Shown: one piece after another, positions 8,914 through 17,247 of the stretch | Layout: the number at the start of each line of letters is the position of its first letter | Numbering within the stretch: position 1 is the first letter of the stretch | DNA from: Peribacillus glennii | GTDB lineage: Bacteria > Bacillota > Bacilli > Bacillales > DSM-1321 | Assembly: GCF_003429105.1 (NCBI RefSeq) | Contig: NZ_QVTD01000003.1 | Span: 434,001 to 498,000, forward strand | Reading direction: 5' to 3' | DNA: 64,000 bases | Notes under the pieces: generated by a model | Told to the model about the DNA's origin: nothing | What the model saw: only the letters and a program-made list of their open reading frames with translations | Database searches by the model: none | Made by a program: the position numbers and the translations under genes

Positions 8914-9753
8914 TTATACATTAAAGAGCTGGTTTATTGCCTTTTCCAGCGTCGATGTAATCGAAACTTTATCAAATGGGAGCCCCAATTGAACGGCTGT
9001 CTGGGCGATATCTGGCCTTAATCCCGATAAAGTAGACTGTACACCCAGCAGATTCAAGCCTTCGATCATTTGAAAAAGTTGGTGGGCAACCAGGGTATCA
9101 ATCATGACCACTCCTGATAGGTCAATAAACAGATGATTTACTCCCTTTGCTGAGCATTGCTGCAGCGTATTTTCAAGTAAAAATTTAGCACGGGCGGTAT
9201 CAATATCACCAATAAGCGGAAGCAAAGCGGTATTACGAGTTAAAGATATAATGGGTGAACTCAACGCCAGAATCATCTCTTGCTGTGCTTGAAGCTGCTT
9301 TTGCGAATAGGTATCATGCTCTCTAGTAAACCAAGTCATTACTTCACTGAAAGTCTTAATGATTATTTGATTCCAAGAATCCATCTGTTCTTTTGTAAAC
9401 TTTCCTTCCTGCAATGAAACAAACTCTTTAACTAAAGCCAGGTACTGTTGTTGTGTCCTGAAGAATTCCCTTAGTATTAAATGGACAGGTGTTCTTAAAT
9501 GTTCCGGGTCTTGTGCGATATCTAAAATCCATTCTTCGAAGGTTTCAAAGAATTGGGATTCCTCTTCCACAAACACTTTGCAAAAACGTTTATGAAACTC
9601 GTGGTTTTGATTTTTTACACCCTTGATAACCTTTGGATCGGTCGATACATATACACCTGTTTCATCGCTTTTGTCCAAGGAGTTATACCATTGTTCTGTC
9701 AATTCCAAAGTTCTATCTAATAAAAACTCATACAATGCTTTATTTCGATGCAT
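8914..9753 (-). CDS. RsbR-family stressosome protein (STAS domain)
   Basis: The 279-residue protein joins an N-terminal all-helical non-haem-globin-type sensor (about 1-150) to a C-terminal STAS domain (about 160-275). The STAS domain keeps both phosphorylatable threonines in family context: Thr186 in GDIDTARAK and Thr220 in VVMIDTLVAH, spaced 34 residues like Thr171/Thr205 of B. subtilis RsbRA. Such proteins form the stressosome with RsbS and release RsbT to activate sigma-B. The gene is not in an rsb operon, as is usual for RsbR paralogues. Confidence 0.88.
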   Translation of the reverse strand: MHRNKALYEFLLDRTLELTEQWYNSLDKSDETGVYVSTDPKVIKGVKNQNHEFHKRFCKVFVEEESQFFETFEEWILDIAQDPEHLRTPVHLILREFFRTQQQYLALVKEFVSLQEGKFTKEQMDSWNQIIIKTFSEVMTWFTREHDTYSQKQLQAQQEMILALSSPIISLTRNTALLPLIGDIDTARAKFLLENTLQQCSAKGVNHLFIDLSGVVMIDTLVAHQLFQMIEGLNLLGVQSTLSGLRPDIAQTAVQLGLPFDKVSITSTLEKAINQLFNV

Positions 9754-10041
9754 ATCCCCTTGGCCCCTTCATATAACAATCTTAAAACTATTGTATAGTA
9801 ACCATATTATTGTGTCGATAATAAAACTTCACGGTGACCCACTGCTTTTTTATATTCCGCAACCACAATGGCAACAATTCATCCATCATTTTGCGAACAA
9901 TTTTTTCCTTGCCATATACCTGAAAATCCGGCGGCTTAATATACAGTACTGATTACTTATACGGCGAAATGGGTAAATTAAAGAATCGCGTTTTGGAATA
10001 TGCCAATAATTCTACTATTCTTAGCAAAGTGAGTGACATTA

Positions 10042-10791
10042 ATGGAAAAGGTAACTGAAATGTATGTACATACAGCCGTGAAGGTGCAAAAACCTGGTTG
10101 GATTGAAAAACTCGAAAGGAAAGAAGGTGAGCAATTTGCCTTTGATCAAACCATTTTCACTGATTATGTAATAAATGATGATAAGGAATCATCATTGTTA
10201 TCTATCAATCAGAAGGAAGAATGCTTTTTTATAACATGCTTTAAGGTCGGCTCTCTTTCAGAATTAAAATTGGCGAGACAGGTCTTTATTCCTGAGTATC
10301 TCGATAGCGGTTTAAGATACCCGCTTATCGAAAAAATGAATCATTTAGGACTCACTCCCATTTCTGAGGGTTTTGATAAGGCATATGCACACGTTTCCGT
10401 TTTTATAAAGGATATCCGTTCACTGTCCCCATTTATGCATTCCCGGTTTGCGAATGCCGACGGAGATGACGACCCTGTCGTAATAGATAAGCTGAATTAT
10501 ATATCAAATTTCTACAATCAAAAAGAAACCCGCTTTGTAACAGGTGCCGAGTCGTTATCTTTCTCAACGATATCCGAAAATGAGCAATACTTTTATGGCC
10601 TCCACCTTCCCAAAACGGGCATTTTATATTTAAAATATTACCTCTACTATTTACAACATGATCAAATTCCGTCAAAGCAAATGATGCCTAGATTATTGGG
10701 AAATCTTTGGCGTTCCATGCAATCCAACCGGAATGACTTCAACAAGCATCTTTATAAAACGATGTCCATAGACATCACAAGAGGAAAATAA
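10042..10791 (+). CDS. hypothetical cytosolic protein
   Basis: This 249-residue soluble protein lacks a signal peptide or membrane segment. It begins MEKVTEMYVHTAVKV and includes ECFFITCFKVGSLSELKLARQVFIP and FYGLHLPKTGILYLKYYLYYL. I recall uncharacterised DUF families of similar character in bacilli but cannot assign one. The ATG at 10042 is preferred over the in-frame GTG at 10033, though the ribosome site (AAAGTGAG) is weak. A strong hairpin follows the stop. Confidence 0.6.
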   Translation: MEKVTEMYVHTAVKVQKPGWIEKLERKEGEQFAFDQTIFTDYVINDDKESSLLSINQKEECFFITCFKVGSLSELKLARQVFIPEYLDSGLRYPLIEKMNHLGLTPISEGFDKAYAHVSVFIKDIRSLSPFMHSRFANADGDDDPVVIDKLNYISNFYNQKETRFVTGAESLSFSTISENEQYFYGLHLPKTGILYLKYYLYYLQHDQIPSKQMMPRLLGNLWRSMQSNRNDFNKHLYKTMSIDITRGK

Positions 10792-10811
10792 ATTGAACTA
10801 AACACGCATAC

Positions 10812-10836
10812 ACCCCCTGTGTTTTTTACAGGGGGT
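10812..10836. terminator. hairpin between convergent genes
   Basis: ACCCCCTGT (10812-10820) is inverted at 10828-10836 around a T-rich loop, between two converging genes. The rightward T-tract is weak (CATTTATATAAT). Confidence 0.7.
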
Positions 10837-10861
10837 CATTTATATAATATGGAAAAAATAT

Positions 10862-11893
10862 TTAATCCTTTTTTGAAGCTTGATATTGATCGGTCAATTG
10901 ATTTAACCGACGCAATTGGTAGCTATATTCGACAATGAAAGAAGCGATGATCATCAGCCGGAATTTGTGTTCTTTATTCTGCAAGTATTGGTGGAGGATT
11001 TGCTCAAAGAACGCTTCACTTTTTTTCATCATCCCGTTTTCTACATCATTCTCATCCACTTTTATTTTCCCTTCAAATTTAAGCAGCACGTATTCATGAT
11101 CTTTGATCAAATCTTCAAGATGACGGTCAAAAAATTCATCTTCCTGATCATTTGCCCTGCTCTGGAAATAGTGTTCATTGATATTTTCAAGCACTTGTTC
11201 TCCCTGTTTTATGGTTTTAAGCATTTGCTTAAATACAACGATCTCCCTGACATTCAGCTCGTTTAGTTTTACAAGATTCCCTCTTTCTTCATTAAATAGT
11301 TTATATTGTTCTTCAAGTTTTCCGATATCAATGATCAATTTTGCATGGTGTTCCTGAAATGTTCTTTCCTTCATTTCATTTGAAATCGCCGTACGTAAAA
11401 GCAATGAAAGATTAGTAAATACAGAATTCACTTTATTCAGGTAATTTTTTTTGTAATTTGGAGGCAAAATGGCAAAGTTGACGACCATCGCACAAGCAAC
11501 GCCGATAAAAATGATTAAACACCGATTTAAAATGAAATCCAGACTTTCATTAGCCGGAGCGCTCATAATGGCTAAAACCGTAACCAATGTAAGGGGAATG
11601 GTGCCTTCCATGTTTAATTTCAAACATAGCGAAATAACCAAAATCATAACAAGACCGATCATAATGGGACTATCGCCCAAAAAGTAAATGGAAAAAAGAG
11701 CGGTCAATGCACCGATTACATTGGTGACAATTTGGTCAAGCAAATGCCTCCAGGTACGATATACAGACGGCTGAATCGTAAAAACAGCCGCAACTCCGGC
11801 AAATACAGCAGGCTGTAAATTGAGGATTGAACAAATTAATAGTGAAATTGTAACGGCAATACCCGTTTTTAAAACACGCGGACCCAGGATCAT
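10862..11893 (-). CDS. FUSC/aromatic acid exporter family membrane protein
   Basis: The 343-residue protein has five to six N-terminal membrane helices (GPRVLKTGIAVTISLLICSIL, AVFAGVAAVFTIQPSVYRTW, and following) and a long helical cytosolic C-terminal half. This is the layout of the ArAE/FUSC family that includes YqjA-like proteins of Bacillus. The IQPSVYRTWRH element is a family hallmark. Members are proposed to export aromatic or fusaric acids; substrate unknown here. ATG 11893 is chosen because the longer frame adds an unconserved stretch, with GGAG 11 nt before it. Confidence 0.82.
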   Translation of the reverse strand: MILGPRVLKTGIAVTISLLICSILNLQPAVFAGVAAVFTIQPSVYRTWRHLLDQIVTNVIGALTALFSIYFLGDSPIMIGLVMILVISLCLKLNMEGTIPLTLVTVLAIMSAPANESLDFILNRCLIIFIGVACAMVVNFAILPPNYKKNYLNKVNSVFTNLSLLLRTAISNEMKERTFQEHHAKLIIDIGKLEEQYKLFNEERGNLVKLNELNVREIVVFKQMLKTIKQGEQVLENINEHYFQSRANDQEDEFFDRHLEDLIKDHEYVLLKFEGKIKVDENDVENGMMKKSEAFFEQILHQYLQNKEHKFRLMIIASFIVEYSYQLRRLNQLTDQYQASKKD

Positions 11894-12053
11894 AAAATAT
11901 GTAACTCCATTCTTTCTATATACTTCTATGTAAAAAATAAAGATAGTTCTGTTTAACAATAGATTCCATAAAAGACACAAGTTTATTTCAGAATTGTCAT
12001 TACTACTGGTTTGGAAAATTCAAAAAAAGATAAAATATTTACATAATATCACT

Positions 12054-12083
12054 TGCGAACATTAGTTCCTATGTGATATGATC
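12054..12083 (+). promoter_or_regulatory. possible sigma-A promoter in front of a structured region
   Basis: TTGCGA, an 18-nt spacer and TATGAT precede the nested inverted repeats at 12126-12206 by about 45 bp. Matching is by eye. Confidence 0.35.
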
Positions 12084-12125
12084 ATAACATACAAATCCTC
12101 ATCAAAAATATAAACTTTATATATT

Positions 12126-12206
12126 CGACCTAAATCTACGCCGCAGGTTGTAGCGCTGAGCCAAAAACACGGTTGTATCAGTGCGCCTGGCAGGTATCTA
12201 GGTTCG
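12126..12206 (+). ncRNA. candidate structured RNA or leader
   Basis: Three nested helices can form: an outer stem pairing CGACCTAAATCTA with TATCTAGGTTCG, a middle one pairing GCC/AGG with CCT/GGC, and an inner one pairing GCGCTGA with TCAGTGC around an 18-nt loop. The segment is more GC-rich than its surroundings and ends 12 nt before a 40-codon membrane-peptide frame. I compared it from memory with common riboswitches and recognise none. Confidence 0.4.
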
Positions 12207-12218
12207 AAATAAGAATTG

Positions 12219-12341
12219 ATGATTAATCCGAAGTATACAATTGAAATATTGGTAGGCTTGTCGGTTTTTTTGCTGATGGGCTTTTATTTTTATTTCAACT
12301 TATTACAAAATAGACGACGGTGCTTAGAAGCTTTTAATTAA
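12219..12341 (+). CDS. 40-residue single-pass membrane microprotein
   Basis: The frame begins MINPKYTIEILVGLSVFLLM and has one clear hydrophobic helix (ILVGLSVFLLMGFYFYFNLL) followed by a positively charged tail (QNRRRC), consistent with an N-out or type II membrane peptide. There is no strong Shine-Dalgarno sequence (AAGAA only), which lowers confidence. It lies just after a potentially structured leader, which suggests regulated translation or a small-toxin-like unit, but neither is shown. No homologue recognised. Confidence 0.4.
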   Translation: MINPKYTIEILVGLSVFLLMGFYFYFNLLQNRRRCLEAFN

Positions 12342-12766
12342 TTTCCGGACCAAGATTTTAATTATATATTGCCACTATCCTCCTTTATATGAAATTCATT
12401 TTAGAAGAATCTTTTCTTTTAGTTGTGCAGTTATTTCCATATGGTATTTTAGTAATCAAGCTTCGCTGAAATTCAAAGAACCCTTTAAATATGCCTCAGT
12501 CATCAATCAGAGAGATTTATTACAGCCTTACATAACATTCCTACTCATCGGATCATTCGCCGCCAATTCGTCATGATTATAGTAAAACTTGTAAAAATTG
12601 ATATAAAGGATAAAAAGGCAAAAAAGATGCAATCATTGAAACATTTGCAGCAGATAAAGAATGAGCTGCATTCAAAAATAAATATTATGAACAGCAATAA
12701 TTTTTCGAACACAAAAAAAGACGATGTAACCTATAGCCTGTACAACGTCCCTTGATTTACTTTCCG
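12342..12766. other. intergenic region with no supported gene
   Basis: A lysine-rich 60-codon frame at 12573-12755 has no convincing ribosome site. Other frames are short and interrupted. The stretch may hold degenerate coding sequence but I cannot name it. Confidence 0.35.
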
Positions 12767-13045
12767 CTACTCTATCGTATAACCATATTTTTTATTGACC
12801 CTTTTAGCAATCGATTCCAGAAATTCTGCAACTTTGGTCCCTTCAATTTCCCTTGTGTACCATGCAAGCTTCGCATCCTTAAATTTCCCATCATAGGATA
12901 CTTCCAATGGCCAATATGTTTTCGTCGCATGAGTATAATCGAAATGAACATACAGCTCTTTTCCTTCAGGACTTTCAAGAATCACCTTATAGTTTGGATT
13001 TTTGCCTTCAGTATGAAATTTGACCTTTCTTATTTTGGATAACAT
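12767..13045 (-). CDS. small hypothetical protein
   Basis: The 92-residue product (starting MLSKIRKVKFHTEGKNPNYK) is a charged, beta-rich cytosolic protein without recognisable motifs: YVHFDYTHATKTYWPLEVSYDG then WYTREIEGTKVAEFLESIAKRV. AAGGGGACC lies 5-11 nt before the ATG, which supports translation. Monocistronic. Function unknown. Confidence 0.65.
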   Translation of the reverse strand: MLSKIRKVKFHTEGKNPNYKVILESPEGKELYVHFDYTHATKTYWPLEVSYDGKFKDAKLAWYTREIEGTKVAEFLESIAKRVNKKYGYTIE

Positions 13046-13370
13046 ACAAGGTCCCCTTTCCGTTTATTCATTTGCTGGGATTATTTTTTCATATAACTAT
13101 TTTATCAAATGACCATAACAAAAAATATGCTGGTTTTACGTTATGGGAAAAAAAGCCGACTCGCTACTGAACCACCTTAGAAAAATTACCTATTAAAGTG
13201 AAATTTTCTTATGCCAATTATGATGATTAACATTTGGTACTTGGTTTTTCTTAAATCCTATCATACAAATGAAAATTTTTCCAAGTTTCTCCCAAAGTAC
13301 TTATGGGTAAAGAATACAAGCTTGAATCATTTCCAAAAATAAACTTTTTCTTTTACTTTTTCTTTAGTTA

Positions 13371-13425
13371 TTGTAATATAAATGTAACATTTGTAATATT
13401 AATAAATTAATTGGTACATTGTAAT
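13371..13425 (+). promoter_or_regulatory. WalR box overlapping the iseA promoter
   Basis: TGTAAT-N5-TGTAAC (13372-13388) exactly fits the WalR/YycF consensus TGTWAH-N5-TGTWAH. More half-sites lie at 13392 and 13420. It overlaps a likely sigma-A promoter: TTGTAA (13371-13376), 17 nt, TAATAT (13394-13399). WalR represses iseA in B. subtilis, and a box covering -35 to -10 fits repression. Confidence 0.75.
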
Positions 13426-13448
13426 TCACTTTGATAGGGGAGAAAAAA

Positions 13449-13979
13449 ATGAAAAGATTGAAAGCCATCCTATTTTCTGCAATTTTCGTCTGTACGTTAA
13501 CCACTGAAGTTTCAGCACAAGCAGCATCACAGAATTTAACAACTGCAAATGCTGTAAAAATAGCCTATAAAGCAAGCAATCATTATTGGAATTCATTGCA
13601 TGGATATAAAAGCCGCTCATGCTCACAAAAAAGTTTTCAATATAAAGGTATCGCGTACTCCTATCTTTGCCCAGAGTTTAATACAAAAAACAAACTTGTG
13701 GAATACCTATCTGAAACATTCACAAATACAGCGATTCAAAAAGGGTTAACAAACTATAAATATATTACGTATAAAGGTAAATTGGCCCGCCCGCTTGGAG
13801 ATGGCGGAAGCATGCTGGAATGGCGAAAAGCGAAAGCCAAATTAGTTTATCAGAAACAAAATGTCCGATCCTATCACTTCACGGTCCCTGATGTGGAAGG
13901 CGGCAGTGTCAAACGGACGGTTACCTTCTACAAAACTGGAACTGGCTGGAAAGTTAACAGGTTTGATGCCGTTCAATAA
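13449..13979 (+). CDS. iseA: secreted DL-endopeptidase inhibitor, IseA family
   Basis: The 176-residue precursor has a Sec signal peptide (MKRLKAILFSAIFVCTL...VSAQA). The mature part shows the IseA/YoeB pattern: an N-terminal AVKIAYKASNHYWNSLHG helix, then FQYKGIAYSYLCPEF and TKNKLVEYLSETFT, and LARPLGDGGSMLEWRKAKAKL. IseA binds and inhibits NlpC/P60 autolysins such as LytE and CwlO at the cell wall. GGGGAG precedes ATG 13449. The perfect WalR box upstream strengthens the call, because iseA belongs to the WalRK regulon. Two cysteines in the mature part are unusual for an exported Bacillus protein. Confidence 0.82.
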   Translation: MKRLKAILFSAIFVCTLTTEVSAQAASQNLTTANAVKIAYKASNHYWNSLHGYKSRSCSQKSFQYKGIAYSYLCPEFNTKNKLVEYLSETFTNTAIQKGLTNYKYITYKGKLARPLGDGGSMLEWRKAKAKLVYQKQNVRSYHFTVPDVEGGSVKRTVTFYKTGTGWKVNRFDAVQ

Positions 13980-13993
13980 ATGAATAAAACAAA

Positions 13994-14022
13994 AAACAAG
14001 GTCAAATATGATCTTGTTTTTT
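13994..14022 (+). terminator. terminator of iseA
   Basis: AAACAAGGTCA pairs with TGATCTTGTTT (13994-14004 with 14009-14019) and is followed by a T-run. Confidence 0.88.
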
Positions 14023-14338
14023 TATAACTTTTTTTTCATTTCCCCTATAAACGTATAATGTCAGAACATAATGAATCTTGGTTTAATTTATTAAATTAGT
14101 TCAAAAAAGCTGGTGCGGTTTGGATCTGTTGTCAACATACAGGTCCTTGCCATAAATCGTTAGAAGTCGATTCGAATAGGTGAATGGTCCACACCAATAT
14201 GAAGCGAATCGCCTTTTCCTGCCGGTCAGCACGTTTCCTTTAAATATATAAAAAATTTTGACAAATTAGTGAACTTGCAGGAATGTTGGTACGCCATAAA
14301 GAAAACAATTAAGAACAAATAGAGGAGGAGCTATGTGA
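14023..14338. other. intergenic region
   Basis: No gene seen. GATTCG/CGAATC elements near 14168-14206 form only an imperfect palindrome. The end holds the ribosome site of the next gene (AGGAGGAG). Confidence 0.35.
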
Positions 14339-14527
14339 ATGGAAACAAAAAACTTCTTATCTGTTAAATGTTCGGGGTGCCAAAAAGAGTTAGAAGCGAT
14401 CGACTTAATCTTGATTGATGAAACAAATGCACTTACTCATGTACAATGCCCCCATAAAACAGATGTTGCCGTAAAGGATTTAGGTTATTACAAAGATATT
14501 TTAGAGAAATATCTACATATCCAATGA
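14339..14527 (+). CDS. small zinc-ribbon-like protein
   Basis: The 62-residue product has a CSGCQ knuckle near residue 11 and a second half-site CPHKTD near residue 38, so a CxxC...CPH zinc-binding or reduced-cysteine site is plausible. The remainder is acidic and helical. A strong AGGAGGAG lies 5 nt before the ATG, so it is probably translated. It shares its terminator region with the converging siderophore operon. Function unknown. Confidence 0.62.
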   Translation: METKNFLSVKCSGCQKELEAIDLILIDETNALTHVQCPHKTDVAVKDLGYYKDILEKYLHIQ

Positions 14528-14562
14528 TAAAGCTCTCCAAGTCAAAGGGCCACCTATTAAAA

Positions 14563-14616
14563 AAACCTGAGCAGCAAGAGTGAATGGATGAATCCACCAC
14601 TCGAGCCCTCAGGTTT
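14563..14616. terminator. bidirectional terminator
   Basis: AAACCTGAG (14563-14571) is inverted at 14608-14616, with an inner GAGTG/CACTC pair, and A- or T-runs on the outside in each direction. It serves the small zinc-ribbon gene and the converging fhuF operon. Confidence 0.75.
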
Positions 14617-14705
14617 TGCACTCTTTCCGGACAATAATTTTTTATGATCTTGTTTGTTCATATATTTCGCTATTTACCAATGAGTGCATCAGAAATCTTA
14701 AGGTC

Positions 14706-15422
14706 TTATTCCTGTAAGCACCTGTCAGTTGATAGCTTTGGACAATATGGGCACTTTTCATTCCCAGGAATCATATAATAAAGGCAGCATGTCACCCGGG
14801 AATAATTGGACATGCTTTCCTCAGGTGTTTGATCATTTAGGAACCTTTTAAACGGAGAGCGCCGTTCCATCCCGGTCCACGTTTCGTCCTTTAATAAGAA
14901 TTCCAGGTCGCCCCGTGCCTGTTTCGAGACATCTTCGGAGTCTTGAAAAAGCTGTGTATACATCCATAGCACATATCCCCAGACATTTTCCCAAAGTACT
15001 AATGGTGACGATTTTGTTTGCCTTGCTACCGCTTTTATAAGGGGCAGGCATTGCTCACGAATGATATTCTGAAGCGTTAATCGGACATGTTCATCGTCGT
15101 CCACCGAAACCCAATCCCCGTCCTGAAATGTCCACTGCGGAGACCATCTTCCATTCGATTCGCCATCTAGAAGGCCAATACGCCTGTGGTCCCCTGACCA
15201 TTTCTTGCGATACTTGCTTAGCATATATAATTGGGAAACATATACAAATGCAACATGCCTCATAAAAACCGATGCCATTGCAGGAGGCTTTGATGCGTTT
15301 GTCCTTTGTCGTACCAGTTCGAATACGGAAGGTAAATCAAGCGCAAAATCCCCCATCGACGGATTTTCATGTCTAAGGACATTAAAACGCTCGACCTCTT
15401 TCCAAATCTCTATTTGCTGCAT
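14706..15422 (-). CDS. fhuF: FhuF-type ferric-siderophore reductase
   Basis: The 238-residue protein ends with the FhuF [2Fe-2S] signature CC-x10-C-x2-C (TCCLYYMIPGNEKCPYCPKL), the unusual ligand set of this reductase family. The FhuF N-terminal region (VFMRHVAFVYVSQLYMLS, LPLIKAVARQT) is also recognisable. It should release iron from ferric-siderophores in the cytosol by reduction. It is the last gene of a leftward operon, 13 bp after the ATPase gene, which fits the role. Iron regulation is expected through the Fur box at 18313-18327. Confidence 0.88.
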   Translation of the reverse strand: MQQIEIWKEVERFNVLRHENPSMGDFALDLPSVFELVRQRTNASKPPAMASVFMRHVAFVYVSQLYMLSKYRKKWSGDHRRIGLLDGESNGRWSPQWTFQDGDWVSVDDDEHVRLTLQNIIREQCLPLIKAVARQTKSSPLVLWENVWGYVLWMYTQLFQDSEDVSKQARGDLEFLLKDETWTGMERRSPFKRFLNDQTPEESMSNYSRVTCCLYYMIPGNEKCPYCPKLSTDRCLQE

Positions 15423-15435
15423 TCCGCTTCCGCCT

Positions 15436-16221
15436 TTACTTAATCAAGTCGTATGAGATCATAGCCGGTTTCCCGGTCCTTGGGTCGGCGACAATCTCTG
15501 TATCTATATTAAACACTTGCTTTAGAACAACGGGATCCATTACCTGCTCGGCAGAGCCTTGCTTAACAATTTTTCCGTTTTTCAAGGCAACCAATTGATG
15601 TGCAAATCTGGAAGCCTGATTCAAGTCATGAATTACCATAATGATGGTCCTGCCATCTTCCTGGTTTATTCTCTCCAAGAGCTGCAATACTTCCAATTGA
15701 TGGGCCAAATCGAGGTATGTTGTTGGCTCATCAAGCATGAGTAAATCCGTCTCCTGTGCGATGGACATGGCAATCCAGGCACGCTGCCTCTGTCCGCCGG
15801 ATAGTGTATCGACAGCCTGATTTTGCAAATCTGTTAAACCGGTGACATTCATTGCCCATTCTATCATTTCCCGATCATGCTTTTTCAGGAGTGAAAATCC
15901 GGATTGGTGTGGCGTACGGCCATAGGAAATTAATTCATAAACTGTCAAACCGTCCGGTGCCTCTGGGGCCTGCGGCAAGATGGCAAGTTTTTTTGCCACT
16001 TCCTTTGCCGGCGTTTGATGGATCATTTTCCCGTCAAGATAAATTGATCCGGAAGTTGCCGTGTGAAGCCGGGCCATCGTCTTCAGGATTGTTGATTTTC
16101 CACACCCGTTTGGTCCTATAATGGCTGTAATTTGACCAGGTATAAAATCCAGATCCAAATCCTGGACAATTGTCCTCTCTTCATACCCAATCGTTAATCG
16201 TTCAGCTGACAGGGTTGTCAT
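15436..16221 (-). CDS. iron-siderophore ABC transporter ATPase
   Basis: This 261-residue ATPase has Walker A GPNGCGKST (about 36-44), the Q-loop LPQAPEAPDGLTV, the ABC signature LSGGQRQRAWIA, Walker B LLMLDEPT and the H-loop VIHDLN. It is closest in character to B. subtilis YusV and other FecE/FhuC-type subunits that power siderophore uptake. It lies between the permease genes and fhuF in the same operon, so it should energise those permeases. Confidence 0.92.
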   Translation of the reverse strand: MTTLSAERLTIGYEERTIVQDLDLDFIPGQITAIIGPNGCGKSTILKTMARLHTATSGSIYLDGKMIHQTPAKEVAKKLAILPQAPEAPDGLTVYELISYGRTPHQSGFSLLKKHDREMIEWAMNVTGLTDLQNQAVDTLSGGQRQRAWIAMSIAQETDLLMLDEPTTYLDLAHQLEVLQLLERINQEDGRTIIMVIHDLNQASRFAHQLVALKNGKIVKQGSAEQVMDPVVLKQVFNIDTEIVADPRTGKPAMISYDLIK

Positions 16222-16233
16222 CCGTCATCCTCC

Positions 16234-17247
16234 TCATTTGCTTTTCATCAATAAAACCAGAAAATATGGAACACTTACAATGGCCACCACCAGCCCTGCC
16301 GGTATTTCAGTTGGAGATAAAGCATTTTTCCCTATAGTATCTGCCAGCACTACTATGATTGCACCCATTAATGATGCAACTGGCAGCAATAATTGGTGTT
16401 TGGGACCGACCAGCCGGCGTGCAATATGGGGAGCAATCAACCCCAAGAAAGCAATCCCTCCTCCCGCAGCCACTCCAAGGCCGGCAAGTGCAACGGCAAT
16501 TATAAGGAGAATGACTCGCTGACGAAGCGAACGGATTCCAAGGGCTGTCGCCATTTGGCTTCCCAGATTCATGATATTGAGAGTATGTGCTTTTAATAGT
16601 GCAAATATAGAAAGAATGATAAACCACGGCAATAGTGCCCAGACATATTGCCATTGGGAAGCCCACAGGTCACCAGACAGCCAAACCATGGCTTTGACAA
16701 AATCATTGGGTTCCAATCTCAATTGCAAGGCGATAATGAAGGCACTCAACCCGGCATTTATACCGATCCCGACCAATATCAACCTACTTGAATGAATCCC
16801 TTTCCTCCATGACAGAACCATGATAAGCGCGCCTGTTAACAGGGCTCCCAGAAATGCGAAGATTGGGAGAATGAAGGTACCAGCTAAAGTGAGACCCCCA
16901 ACCGCCGTTTGAAAAAACGTAATATAAATAACCACTGCAAGTCCTGAGCCTGCATTGATGCCAAGAATCCCAGGGTCAGCAAGTTCGTTTCTTGTAATGC
17001 CTTGTAAAATCGATCCTGATATAGCCATCCCTGCACCAACCATGATGGCCAAAACAATGGCTGGCAGGCGAAATTGAAACAATATCAATTCCTGGCGGGC
17101 AGATCCGTTCCCGAGAACAGTTTGGAACACTTCCTTAGGAGCAATTGCTACAGCACCAAGGTTTAAGCTTAGCACACACGAAAGCAAAAGGAGCCCAAAC
17201 AGGCACAACATACTCCACTTGAACCGGGCTTGTCTATGTTTTATCAT
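16234..17247 (-). CDS. FecCD-type siderophore permease, second subunit
   Basis: The 337-residue protein has about ten membrane helices and FecCD landmarks: FRLPAIVLAIMVGAGMAISGSILQGITRNELADPGILGINAGSG near the start and the ATPase-coupling GGIAFLGLIAPHIARRLVGPKHQLLLP near the end. It overlaps the preceding permease gene by 4 bp (ATGA), which indicates translational coupling. It resembles YfhA, the partner of YfiZ in B. subtilis schizokinen/arthrobactin uptake, but the ligand here is only inferred. Confidence 0.9.
   Translation of the reverse strand: MIKHRQARFKWSMLCLFGLLLLSCVLSLNLGAVAIAPKEVFQTVLGNGSARQELILFQFRLPAIVLAIMVGAGMAISGSILQGITRNELADPGILGINAGSGLAVVIYITFFQTAVGGLTLAGTFILPIFAFLGALLTGALIMVLSWRKGIHSSRLILVGIGINAGLSAFIIALQLRLEPNDFVKAMVWLSGDLWASQWQYVWALLPWFIILSIFALLKAHTLNIMNLGSQMATALGIRSLRQRVILLIIAVALAGLGVAAGGGIAFLGLIAPHIARRLVGPKHQLLLPVASLMGAIIVVLADTIGKNALSPTEIPAGLVVAIVSVPYFLVLLMKSK

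Noticed and set aside
12573..12755. Rightward 60-codon Lys/Asn-rich frame
   Set aside because: No ribosome site before either possible ATG; composition is what AT-rich non-coding DNA gives.
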